Part shown: positions 50,180 through 58,510 of the stretch, piece by piece
How positions within the stretch are numbered: the first letter of the stretch is position 1
How the letters are laid out: each line of letters opens with the position of its first letter
Assembly (NCBI GenBank): GCA_001769805.1
Contig: MEPO01000034.1
Coordinates: 62,001-126,000, forward strand
Origin: Bdellovibrionales bacterium GWA1_52_35
GTDB taxonomy: Bacteria > Bdellovibrionota > UBA1018
Reading direction: 5' to 3'
Length of the DNA: 64,000 bases
Notes under the pieces: generated by a model
The model's database searches: none
Seen by the model: the letters and a program-made list of their open reading frames with translations, nothing else
Told to the model about the DNA's origin: nothing
Translations under genes and position numbers: made by a program

Positions 50180-51088
50180 ATGCAACGACTGAAGACCGGG
50201 GTAGTGTTCTTTTCGCTTCTTTCCACCTTGAGCGTCTGGGCCGCGCCGGGGATTCCCGCGGCCCCCGATAAGTATGAACAGGTTCGTATGCACATGCATG
50301 GCCTTGTGGCGCAGCAGCCGGAGCGCGCCCGAATCGTCACCATTGGCGAATCGGATTCCGGTCGCGCTGTCGAAGGCATCGCGATTGGCAATGGTCCGGT
50401 CAAAAATCTAGTCGTTGCGACCCACCATGGAAATGAATATGGCTCAACCGAGGTTGCCAAGGCTTTTGCCGCTTCCCTGCTCGAAGCACCGATTTCAGGG
50501 CAAACCGTGTATGTGGTTCCGGTCCTGAATATCGGTGGCTACAACCAGGGTCGACGGTATGAGTCCTCCATTGACGGACGCTCTCATGATCCGAACCGCG
50601 ACTACCCCGGTCCCTGTGGCAGTGAAGGACCTTTTGGTTTGAAATCGACAGCGGGTCTGGCCCGCTTTGTGGAACAAGAGGGGATTGTGGGAAGTGCAGC
50701 TCTCCATACCTACTCACCGGCAGTGGTTTATCCTTGGGGGTTTTCCACGAACGACCTTTCTACCCCTTACGATGATCTGTATAAGATGCTGGTCCAGGCC
50801 GCGACGGTTGAAAGCAAGTACCAGACTGGTAATTCGACCGAAGTCATCTACGCTGCCGATGGTACTTACGAGGATTATGTCTTCTGGAAGCACGGTGTAT
50901 GGTCCCTTCTTTTTGAACTCGGAAAATCGCATTCACCAAGCCCTGCCGCGGTTCAGGAAATGATCCGGGTGAACGTGCCTGGCCTTCGGCGGATGTTCGA
51001 ACAGACGCCCCGGGAACGAGCCGAGCGGCATGACTTCACGGGCAAGTGTCTCGCGCGGTTGAAGGCGTTGGATCGCCATGATGAGTAG
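50180..51088 (+). CDS. Secreted M14 zinc carboxypeptidase (MpaA-like)
   Basis: 302 residues. Signal peptide (TGVVFFSLLSTLSVWA, cleaved near AAPG). M14 catalytic set: the first zinc pair in THHGNEYGS (H and E), substrate-binding DPNRDYP, the third zinc ligand in ALHTYSP and the general base in FELGKSH. GGGAGG lies about ten bases before the ATG. The small size and the motif spacing resemble the MpaA/DD- or gamma-D-Glu-DAP carboxypeptidase subgroup that cuts peptidoglycan peptides, so a periplasmic role in wall-peptide turnover is likely, but ordinary protein substrates are possible. Confidence 0.85.
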   Translation: MQRLKTGVVFFSLLSTLSVWAAPGIPAAPDKYEQVRMHMHGLVAQQPERARIVTIGESDSGRAVEGIAIGNGPVKNLVVATHHGNEYGSTEVAKAFAASLLEAPISGQTVYVVPVLNIGGYNQGRRYESSIDGRSHDPNRDYPGPCGSEGPFGLKSTAGLARFVEQEGIVGSAALHTYSPAVVYPWGFSTNDLSTPYDDLYKMLVQAATVESKYQTGNSTEVIYAADGTYEDYVFWKHGVWSLLFELGKSHSPSPAAVQEMIRVNVPGLRRMFEQTPRERAERHDFTGKCLARLKALDRHDE

Positions 51089-51134
51089 TCAATTTGCTCT
51101 TTGCGGGAACACCCTTAAATGATACAGGGCACCC

Positions 51135-53129
51135 ATGCATTCATGGGGAGTTTCTGATTCGTTGAAGTTGTACAACATTGAAAACTGGGGAGACCAGTAC
51201 TTCAGTATCAATCCGTCCGGCAATCTCATGGTTCACCCGCGCCGGGGCGAGGGCATGGGCATTGATCTGATGAACGTGATCGAGGAAATTCGATCGCAGA
51301 ACATGCAGATGCCGGTACTGATCCGCTTTCAGGACGTCATCCGCCATCGCGTGGTTTCATTGAACGAAGCGTTCAAGAAATCCATTGCTGAATTCAGTTA
51401 CCGTGGCCGTTATCAAGGCGTTTATCCCATCAAAGTGAATCAGATGCGCGAAGTCGTCGAAGAAATCATTGACGCTGGACGCCCTTATGACATGGGTCTG
51501 GAGGCCGGCTCCAAAGGTGAGCTTGCGGCAGTCATTGCGATGAACCTAAGCCCTGATGCGCTGATCATCTGCAACGGCTACAAGGATTACGGCTTCATCA
51601 AGATGGCTTTGATGGGCGTTAAAATTGGCAAACGGGTGATCATCGTCATCGAAAAACTGACCGAGTTGTACCAAATCATTGCGGTGGCCCGTGAGTTGGG
51701 CGTCACTCCTCTGGTCGGAATTCGCACAAAGCTTTCTTCCAAAGGAAGTGGCAAGTGGGAATCGAGCGGCGGTGAATCCGCAAAATTCGGGCTGACCACG
51801 CCTGAGCTGCTTCATGCCGTGAACGTCCTGCGTACGGAAGGTTACCAGGATAGTTTCAAGTTGCTCCATTTTCACATTGGTTCTCAGATCACGAACATCA
51901 AAACCGTCAAAGACGCGGTTAAAGAAGCGACCCGCGTTTATTCCAAACTCCACAAGATGGGGATGAAGCTTGAGTTCATCGACGTCGGCGGTGGCTTGGG
52001 TGTCGACTATGATGGTTCCCGAACGAGCTTTGACAGTTCCATCAACTATTCGATGGCCGAGTACGTAAGCGACGTCGTTTACTCAATCAAGGAAATCTGC
52101 GAAGCCGAGGAAGTGCCCGAGCCGAACATCGTCTCCGAAAGCGGACGCGCTCTGGTGGCGCAGCATTCTGTGCTTGTAACTAACGTTTTCGGCAGCATTG
52201 AAGTCGGGGCGACCCCCTTCTCGATGGAGGAGACGGCTGACGAAGATGATGTCGTGAAGGAAATGCGATATCTTTCACAGAATCTCACCTCCAAGAACCT
52301 GCTCGAGCATTTTCACGACGCACTTCAGCGCAAGGAAGAGGCGTTGAGCATGTTCAAGCTGGGTTTCCTGTCGCTGGAAGACAAGGCTCGGGTAGAGCAT
52401 CTGTTCTGGCAGATCTGCAAAGTAATTTACAAAAACGCCGCAGGTTCCAAATATGTTCCAGATGAAGTCGCCGAACTGAACAAACACCTGTCGGATCAGT
52501 ATCTTTGCAATTTCTCGCTCTTTCAGTCCATGCCTGACCATTGGGCAATCCAGCAAATGTTCCCCATTATCCCAATTCACCGTCTCGATGAAGAGCCGAT
52601 GCGTCAGGCGACTTTAGTGGACATCACCTGTGACTCGGATGGCAAAGTGGCCAAGTTCATTGATTTGCGCGACATCAAAGACACCTTGCAGCTTCATCAG
52701 CTTCGCGGGAATGAGCCCTATTTCCTGGGCTTCTTTCTGATCGGCGCCTACCAGGACATAATGGGCGACATGCATAACCTTTTCGGTCGCGTGCATGAAG
52801 TTCATGTTTTTCTCGATGAAACGGAACCCGGTGGCTATTACATTGAAGAAGTGATTCGAGGAGAAACCATTGCTGACGTTCTGGCTCCCATTCAGTATCC
52901 GGCGACAGATCTCGCCAAGCGAGTGAAAGAGCAGATCGATGCCAAAGCGCGCGAGGGACTGATCAAGCCGAAAGAAGGCGTGGAGTTTGCAAACTTTTAT
53001 GAGCAAGTCCTTCACGGATATACCTACGGAAATTTTGAGCGCCAGACGCCGTTTCCGCAGTCAGCAGAAACAAAGGGTACAGATACCCTAAACGGGAATA
53101 ACGGTCATAACGTCAGAATTCTGAGTTAA
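51135..53129 (+). CDS. speA: Biosynthetic arginine decarboxylase
   Basis: 664 residues, typical for SpeA. The PLP lysine is in YPIKVNQ (K100). Other markers are LEAGSKGEL, FHIGSQI, IDVGGGLGVDYDGS, ESGRALVAQHS and the C-terminal LIGAYQDIMGDMHNLFG. It decarboxylates arginine to agmatine for putrescine and spermidine synthesis. No speB or agmatine deiminase gene is in the window. It ends three bases before the aminopeptidase gene. Confidence 0.96.
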   Translation: MHSWGVSDSLKLYNIENWGDQYFSINPSGNLMVHPRRGEGMGIDLMNVIEEIRSQNMQMPVLIRFQDVIRHRVVSLNEAFKKSIAEFSYRGRYQGVYPIKVNQMREVVEEIIDAGRPYDMGLEAGSKGELAAVIAMNLSPDALIICNGYKDYGFIKMALMGVKIGKRVIIVIEKLTELYQIIAVARELGVTPLVGIRTKLSSKGSGKWESSGGESAKFGLTTPELLHAVNVLRTEGYQDSFKLLHFHIGSQITNIKTVKDAVKEATRVYSKLHKMGMKLEFIDVGGGLGVDYDGSRTSFDSSINYSMAEYVSDVVYSIKEICEAEEVPEPNIVSESGRALVAQHSVLVTNVFGSIEVGATPFSMEETADEDDVVKEMRYLSQNLTSKNLLEHFHDALQRKEEALSMFKLGFLSLEDKARVEHLFWQICKVIYKNAAGSKYVPDEVAELNKHLSDQYLCNFSLFQSMPDHWAIQQMFPIIPIHRLDEEPMRQATLVDITCDSDGKVAKFIDLRDIKDTLQLHQLRGNEPYFLGFFLIGAYQDIMGDMHNLFGRVHEVHVFLDETEPGGYYIEEVIRGETIADVLAPIQYPATDLAKRVKEQIDAKAREGLIKPKEGVEFANFYEQVLHGYTYGNFERQTPFPQSAETKGTDTLNGNNGHNVRILS

Positions 53130-53132
53130 ATT

Positions 53133-54455
53133 ATGCTGGTCTCAAATATTCCGTCTTATTTCAGAACTCGTCGCGAACGGTTGATGAAGGCGAACCCTTC
53201 TGCTGTTTTTATTTTCCCGGCGAATGCCCATCCTCTGCGGAACCCCGATGTGACTTATGGGTACCGACAGGAGAGCAATTTTCATTATCTAACGGGTTTT
53301 GAAGAGCCGGATTCCATCCTTGTGTTGACTCCTTCGCTTTCTAAACCCGGCACCCATAAGATGGTTCTTTTTGTTCTCAGGCGCGACCTCGATAAAGAGA
53401 TGTGGAACGGAGAGCGTTACGGGACCGATCGGGCGCGTATGGTATTCGGCGCCGATGAAGCTTATACGCAGGACGAGTTCGACAAGCGGCTACCTGAGCT
53501 TCTCGCGGGTGCCGATCAAGTCTTCTATCGCTTGGGAAAAGATGCTGCTTTCGATAAACGAGTACTGAGTGGTTTGGAAATGTTTCGCTCGGCTCAGGGG
53601 CGCACGGGGCGCGGCATTCTCGCGATCAAAGATCCCGCTGAAGTTCTCGGTGAAATGCGCCTCTTCAAGTCGGAGGAAGAAGTCGAGTTGCTCCGCAAAG
53701 CCTGTGTCGCTACCGCACTCGCGCACAAAATGGCGATGAAGGAAGTCCGGCCCGGGATGAACGAGTACGAAGTTGAAGCTTTGATTGACTATGCCTTCCG
53801 GAAGAATGGCTGTCAGCGCATAGGTTACGGGACGATCGTGGCGGGCGGAAAAAATGCGACCTGTCTCCATTACGTCGCCAACAACGAACCACTTAAAGAT
53901 GGCGACCTCCTCCTGATTGATGCCGGCGGCGAATACAATTACTACACTTCAGATATCACGCGGACTTTCCCCGTCGGGAAGTCCTTCACGGATGCGCAGG
54001 CCCAAGCCTATGAGCTGGTGCTCAAATCCCAGAAGGAAGCCATTGCCATGGCCAAGCCCGGTGTGACGATTGCCGGTATCCACCAGCATGTTTGCGATGT
54101 GCTGACTGAGGGGTTCATCTCTTTGGGACTGATGACAGGCAAGCGCGAGGACATTTTGAAATCGACCGGCTATACACGGTTTTACCCGCACCGGACGAGT
54201 CATTATCTGGGAATGGATGTCCATGACGTCGGCCTTTATCTCGCAAATGGGGAGCCCCGTAAGCTTGAGCCTGGAATGGTTTTCACAATCGAACCGGGTT
54301 TCTACGTTCAACCGAGTGATACGGCGGTTCCGGCAGGTTATCAGAATATCGGTATCCGGATTGAAGACGATATTCTGATAACGCCGACAGGATGCGAAAA
54401 CCTGACGATCTCCTGCCCCAAAGAACGAAATGAGCTGGAAGCTCTCCGGGGCTGA
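53133..54455 (+). CDS. pepP: Xaa-Pro aminopeptidase (M24B)
   Basis: 440 residues. The AMP_N domain (about 1-140: YFRTRRERLM, YRQESNFHYLTGFEEPDS) is followed by the pita-bread catalytic domain with all five metal ligands: LIDAGGEYNYYTSDITRTFP (two Asp), HRTSHYLGMDVHDVG (His), FTIEPGFY (Glu) and GIRIEDDIL (Glu). It removes N-terminal residues preceding proline. No signal peptide, so cytoplasmic. It sits three bases after speA, suggesting co-transcription without an obvious functional link. Confidence 0.92.
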   Translation: MLVSNIPSYFRTRRERLMKANPSAVFIFPANAHPLRNPDVTYGYRQESNFHYLTGFEEPDSILVLTPSLSKPGTHKMVLFVLRRDLDKEMWNGERYGTDRARMVFGADEAYTQDEFDKRLPELLAGADQVFYRLGKDAAFDKRVLSGLEMFRSAQGRTGRGILAIKDPAEVLGEMRLFKSEEEVELLRKACVATALAHKMAMKEVRPGMNEYEVEALIDYAFRKNGCQRIGYGTIVAGGKNATCLHYVANNEPLKDGDLLLIDAGGEYNYYTSDITRTFPVGKSFTDAQAQAYELVLKSQKEAIAMAKPGVTIAGIHQHVCDVLTEGFISLGLMTGKREDILKSTGYTRFYPHRTSHYLGMDVHDVGLYLANGEPRKLEPGMVFTIEPGFYVQPSDTAVPAGYQNIGIRIEDDILITPTGCENLTISCPKERNELEALRG

Positions 54456-54467
54456 AATTTTTATAAA

Positions 54468-55481
54468 ATGAAATTGGGACCGATCACTCTGGATCATCCG
54501 TTTATTCTGGCGCCCATGGCGGGCATGACCAGTTCGCCTTATCGCAGGCTGATGCGGAGGCGTGGCGCTTCGCTCGTTGTTTCCGAACTGGTTTCGGCCA
54601 ACGGGCTGCATTATGCCGGAGCGAAGAGCCGGGAGCTGCTGAGTTATCACGAAGAGGAGCGCCCCATCGGTCTGCAGATATTTGGAGAGGATACTGGGCG
54701 ACTCTGCAAGGCCGCCCAGCTGATTGAAAGTCTCGGCGCTGATTTTGTTGATCTCAATATGGGGTGTCCAGTACCCAAAGTGGTCAAAAAAGGAGCGGGT
54801 TCAGCCATGTGCCGGGACACGGTCCAGCTTGGAGTCATTCTTTCGGAGTTGGTCAGGTCCGTGAAAATTCCCGTATCCATAAAAATTCGCAGCGGTTGGG
54901 ACGAAAATTCCAAAAATGCAGTCGAGGTGGCACGCGTTGCCGCCGATTGCGGCATTGCCTTTGTCGCCGTACATGGCCGGACGCGGGCTGCAGGGTACAG
55001 CGGGCTTGCGGATTGGGAGTATATAGGAACGGTGAAAGCAAAGTCTTCGATACCGGTGATTGGAAACGGCGATATCACCACCGCAGAAATCGGGGTCGAA
55101 CGTTTGAGGACCTTTGGAGTGGATGCGGTCATGATCGGCCGGGCGGCGCTGCGGAATCCTTTTCTCTTTGAGCAGTGTTACGCAGCGTGGAGCGGGACGG
55201 CCTATATTCCGCCGAAGCAAGAGGATTATCTGAAGCTTGTCGATGAAATGACCGTGCTGTTTCCGGAGTATTACTCGGACCGCGGAGCCATGCTTCATGC
55301 CCGGAAATTCCTTGCCTGGTTTTCATCGGGGTTTGCCGGGGCTTCAGAATTCAGGCGGAAGGTCTTTACCCAGACCGATGCGGCAACGCTCTGGTCGGAT
55401 GCCCGGGTCTTCTTTGCCGAAAATTCAAAGATCGATGACCGCTTCCAGAGTGAGCCGTTCCTGATGGGGGGGCACGGGTAG
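54468..55481 (+). CDS. dusB: tRNA-dihydrouridine synthase (DusB-like)
   Basis: 337 residues. The FMN-binding TIM barrel shows LAPMAGMTSSPYRRL, the catalytic-Cys block NMGCPVPKVVKKGAGSAM, SIKIRSGWD, VHGRTRAAGYSG, IPVIGNGDI and MIGRAALRNPFLFEQC. It reduces uridine in the D-loop of tRNAs. It lies 12 bases after pepP. The HGRTR block and the overall order are closest to DusB, but other Dus subfamilies cannot be excluded. Confidence 0.9.
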   Translation: MKLGPITLDHPFILAPMAGMTSSPYRRLMRRRGASLVVSELVSANGLHYAGAKSRELLSYHEEERPIGLQIFGEDTGRLCKAAQLIESLGADFVDLNMGCPVPKVVKKGAGSAMCRDTVQLGVILSELVRSVKIPVSIKIRSGWDENSKNAVEVARVAADCGIAFVAVHGRTRAAGYSGLADWEYIGTVKAKSSIPVIGNGDITTAEIGVERLRTFGVDAVMIGRAALRNPFLFEQCYAAWSGTAYIPPKQEDYLKLVDEMTVLFPEYYSDRGAMLHARKFLAWFSSGFAGASEFRRKVFTQTDAATLWSDARVFFAENSKIDDRFQSEPFLMGGHG

Positions 55482-56112
55482 GGACCGGAGTTAATTGATT
55501 CTAAGGCGATGGAAGTAATTGACCCCGTATTTCTTGCGTTGATTGGAATTCAATCGCGCTTGACTACTCTCAAGATGAAGATCCGGGATTTGAAAGACAG
55601 AACTAAAGAGCAGGTCGTGGTTGAATGGCGTGAAGCCGAACCAATTTCGGTCGAACTCAGAAGCATATTGATCCGTTTACGTATTCGATAACCGTTGGTT
55701 TTGAAATAGCCGCATGTTTGTCGTTTTGCCGGAATGCCGTGGCTCTACTTCTCCAGGAAGTAAATCCCGACCAAATTATTGCGCTTATTACGTCGGAGGC
55801 AACTGTATTGATCAGGAAAGCGGCTTACAGAATTTCTGCTTCTCCTCGCGGTTGGGACAAACCCTGAGTCGACTCATGAAGTGGTGTCAATCTAGCCCGA
55901 CCCGAATACAAATTACAGCTTCGCAACACTTCGCTCGGTCATTCATCTCGGCACAGAATAGTTAAATGCACTGCATGAAGTGGCCGTTCCCAATGGACGT
56001 GTTCGCATTTTCAGAAATCTCCAAAATCAAAACCCACGTGCAGTACGCATCCTGCTCTAGGGTGAAGCAACAAAGCTCACCCAGGAAGGGCGGGCACTGA
56101 GGGGGAGGTAGC
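55482..56112 (+). other. 630-base gene-poor region with short direct repeat
   Basis: No supportable gene. A 12-base near-repeat occurs at 55487-55498 and 55511-55522 (GGAGTTAATTGA and GGAAGTAATTGA, ten of twelve identical). It is followed by a 60-codon open frame (55509-55691) without ribosome site that I do not call. Between 55700 and 56050 all frames are broken by stops. Near the end, an inverted pair GGGTGA/TCACCC (about 56060-56085) precedes the next gene. The region may be decayed mobile-element sequence. Confidence 0.45.
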
Positions 56113-56454
56113 ATGTTCAAGAATTACCTGACCTATAACCTGGCTCTGAGTTTTCACCGGACGTGTCTGACACTCGAAGCAGTCCCAATAAAAATCAAAG
56201 AACGGCTGATGCAAAGCTCCGAAACGATGATCCATCACTTCGCCCGTGCGGTTCATAGCCGCGACGCAAAGGACGAAGCCAAATACTTGTACGTGACGCT
56301 GACCTGTTTGCGTGACTGCAAAGAAACCCTCGAAGAGGCGAAGATCCACCCCGTAGCGCTTTTGCTGCAGTACGAAGTCCTGCATGGCCGACTCCAACAG
56401 ATTTGTCTGAAGTTGGCCGACAAGGAGCAGGGGCAGCTGCGAATGCTTGGGTGA
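56113..56454 (+). CDS. Four-helix-bundle protein (S23/IVP-like)
   Basis: 113 residues, with GGGAGG before the ATG. The sequence is all helical with the pattern of the four-helix-bundle family first found in 23S rRNA intervening sequences: NYLTYNLALSFHRTC, IPxxxKERLMQSSETMIHHF, RDAKDEAKYLYVTLTCLRDC, KETLEEAKI. Basic residues are common. Relatives also serve as accessory proteins in diversity-generating retroelements, but there is no reverse transcriptase or rRNA here. It is free-standing; function unknown. Its neighbourhood next to a gene desert agrees with a mobile past. Confidence 0.65.
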   Translation: MFKNYLTYNLALSFHRTCLTLEAVPIKIKERLMQSSETMIHHFARAVHSRDAKDEAKYLYVTLTCLRDCKETLEEAKIHPVALLLQYEVLHGRLQQICLKLADKEQGQLRMLG

Positions 56455-56490
56455 TTTGCGCAGCTTCAAGACATGGGTTAGGCTGGCGCT

Positions 56491-58065
56491 ATGAATTTCT
56501 TCCTGATCCTGGGCCTGCTTCTTTCGGTCGAAAACGTGAACGCCCGTGAGTTCACTTATCAGGAAAAGCTGAGCGACCTGGATCAGGTCGTGTCGATTCT
56601 GAAATCCGGGTACGGCCCGCTGCTTTACAAAGAGACTGCACAGGGGATCCATATTGATCAGCTGCGAGCGGAATACGCTTCCCGGCTCCTGACCTCCTCG
56701 AGTAATGCAGAATTTTATTATCTGCTGGTTCAGTTCGTTGCAGAGTTCCGCGATTCTCACATGGCCGCAACTTTGCCGACGAACATGTTGGCCACCCTGC
56801 ATTTTACGACGGATTGGGTGGCGGGTGCTGTTGTGATCGACACCGTGGATCGGAGCAAGTTGTCCTATGATCAGTTTCCGTTTGAGCGCGGAGATGAAAT
56901 TCTGATGATCAATGGAGAGCCCGTTTCAAAATTGCAGAATGAGCTAGTTCGGTATGTGAACGCCGGATCCCCTGAGACAGCCATGCGTAAGGCGGTTTTG
57001 GCTCTTCCTGTTCGCAACGGCAAGACCTTTCCGGTACCGTCTGGCAGCATTTCTCTTCTGATTCGTCATCGCAAATCCGGAGTATCTGAAACAGTGCGAC
57101 TCAATTGGGCTGTGACCGGGGAACCTATCGATGAGCTTCCGGCGCGAGCCCCTTTTTCCATGCCGCCGGTGGATTATGACCTGCTGACCATCGAGGATTC
57201 ATTTCCAAAAGCAGAAGAGAGCTATCGTTGCGCGGGTTATTCCCGGATTTCAATTCCTGCAGGTGCCACCGTTTTGCGAAAAGAGCCATTTGTTGCCTAC
57301 TATTACCCCTCGGCCAAGGGTAATGTCGGCTACCTCCGGATTGGTGATTACTTCCCTAAAAATTCTGAAGGCGGCTCTGAATATGAGGAGCGGTTCAGGC
57401 AATATGAGCAGGTGGTTTCCGTTTTCCAAAAGGAGACGGTTGGCCTGATTATCGACCAGGACCATAATTGCGGTGGCAGTGTGGATTTCATGCACAAGTT
57501 CATGTCGCTTTTCATGGGCAGTAGTTTTAAACCGCTGCAGTTCAGTCTTCTTGCCTCAAAAGAACAGTACGTTCTTTACCGGAACTGGATGTACACGGTT
57601 CCCGAAGGTACCGCCAAGCGGCGCAATCTCGAAACGGTATTTGATCTAATCAAAGAGTCCTGGGAAACGGGCGCACCGATGACGCAACTGACAGCAATTG
57701 ATGGAATGCCAGAAATCGCGTCTAATCCAGTTCATTATACAAAACCCATTATCATCCTGATTGACGAATTCGCCGGGTCAGGTGGTGATGCTTTTCCTGC
57801 TCTCATGAAGGGCTATGGCCGGGCAAAGTTGCTGGGTTCCCGAACCATGGGCGCAGGCGGACATGTTCGGGAGTTTCCGCCACTTTACTATTCACAAATT
57901 GGCCTTCGGCTCACCAAGTCCCTGTTCTACCGGCCAGATGGAATTCCGGTCGAAAACAACGGTGCGATTCCTGATTTTAATTATGCGATTACCCTGGATG
58001 ATTTTGTGAGCGGTTATCGGGCTTATAGAAATTTTTACACAGATCGACTGAATGAGTTGTTTTGA
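56491..58065 (+). CDS. Exported S41-family peptidase
   Basis: 524 residues. Signal peptide (NFFLILGLLLSVENVNA). A helical N-terminal region contains EFRDSHMAA, resembling the conserved LxDxHxxL block. A PDZ-like segment follows (FERGDEILMINGEPVSKL, about 128-145), then the peptidase core with GYLRIGDYF, VGLIIDQDHNCGGSVD and the nucleophile in EFAGSGGDAFP. The region where CtpA-type enzymes carry the catalytic Lys reads GSRTMGAGG, with Arg instead, so the enzyme may use a tricorn-like triad with the upstream His or be inactive. It presumably acts in the periplasm. Confidence 0.82.
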   Translation: MNFFLILGLLLSVENVNAREFTYQEKLSDLDQVVSILKSGYGPLLYKETAQGIHIDQLRAEYASRLLTSSSNAEFYYLLVQFVAEFRDSHMAATLPTNMLATLHFTTDWVAGAVVIDTVDRSKLSYDQFPFERGDEILMINGEPVSKLQNELVRYVNAGSPETAMRKAVLALPVRNGKTFPVPSGSISLLIRHRKSGVSETVRLNWAVTGEPIDELPARAPFSMPPVDYDLLTIEDSFPKAEESYRCAGYSRISIPAGATVLRKEPFVAYYYPSAKGNVGYLRIGDYFPKNSEGGSEYEERFRQYEQVVSVFQKETVGLIIDQDHNCGGSVDFMHKFMSLFMGSSFKPLQFSLLASKEQYVLYRNWMYTVPEGTAKRRNLETVFDLIKESWETGAPMTQLTAIDGMPEIASNPVHYTKPIIILIDEFAGSGGDAFPALMKGYGRAKLLGSRTMGAGGHVREFPPLYYSQIGLRLTKSLFYRPDGIPVENNGAIPDFNYAITLDDFVSGYRAYRNFYTDRLNELF

Positions 58066-58088
58066 CAAGCCAGAGTGAAACTCCGGCC

Positions 58089-58216
58089 AGGGAGAATTCC
58101 GTCAGCTGATCAGTGAGTGAGAGGCGGCGTCGAGCGTCTAAGACGCTTGGTTGTTTCTTCTGTGTTGCGGTACCGACGCATGTTTCCCATGCTCACCGTC
58201 CGAGGGAATTCTCCCT
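58089..58216. repeat. Structured element copy 1 (with copy 2 at 61575-61702)
   Basis: A 128-base element closed by a 12-bp perfect inverted repeat (58089-58100 with 58205-58216). Inside are stem P2 (58127-58132 with 58174-58179, GCGTCG/CGACGC), hairpin P3 (AGCG...CGCT at 58133-58147) and hairpin P4 (ATG, five-base loop, CAT at 58180-58190). Copy 2 has the same order and spacing, and differs in the stems by paired changes. It could be a small RNA, an RNA-level terminator or a MITE-like repeat. Strand not determined. Confidence 0.65.
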
Positions 58217-58238
58217 AGGGCCGGTTCAGATCCTGGTT

Positions 58239-58260
58239 GCTCTGCAAAGAGCCATTTTTT
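58239..58260 (+). terminator. Candidate Rho-independent terminator after the S41 gene
   Basis: Stem GCTCT/AGAGC with a GCAA loop (58239-58252), followed after C and A by six T (58255-58260). The stem is only five pairs, so efficiency is doubtful. Confidence 0.4.
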
Positions 58261-58510
58261 CCCAGAACCTACTAATGGTTCGTTTGAACGAGGTCAGATC
58301 CTGCCCTATTTCCTTGAATTCTTCAAGGTACAACCTGTAAATTGACGCGATACGTTAAAAACAATAATTGCATTGCCCGAACTGTAAAAAAGTCCATGAA
58401 CACAATGCTTTACCTTGAGTACTCAGGTGGGCTTCATACTTGACTTAAGTGCTCAATAATTATACCACAATGCTCGGTCGGCCCCCATCCGGGGGTTGAA
58501 GGAGTTTGAT

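Larger units (their letters stand above)
58066..58510 (+). other. 445-base intergenic region with structured element and regulatory signals
   Basis: Contains structured element copy 1 (58089-58216), a terminator-like hairpin (58239-58260), a 7-bp perfect hairpin CCTTGAA/TTCAAGG (58312-58328), a repeated TCAGATCCTG, and a weak promoter candidate TTGACT (58440-58445) with TATACC (58461-58466, 15-base spacer). A CCCCC/GGGGG hairpin lies just before the ribosome site of the next gene and might control its translation. Confidence 0.5.

Noticed and set aside
55509-55691. 60-codon open frame after dusB
   Set aside because: No ribosome-binding site, starts inside a repeat, no recognisable family; more likely decayed sequence.
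56113-56454. Diversity-generating retroelement accessory protein (Avd)
   Set aside because: The fold fits, but no reverse transcriptase, template repeat or variable-repeat gene exists in the window.
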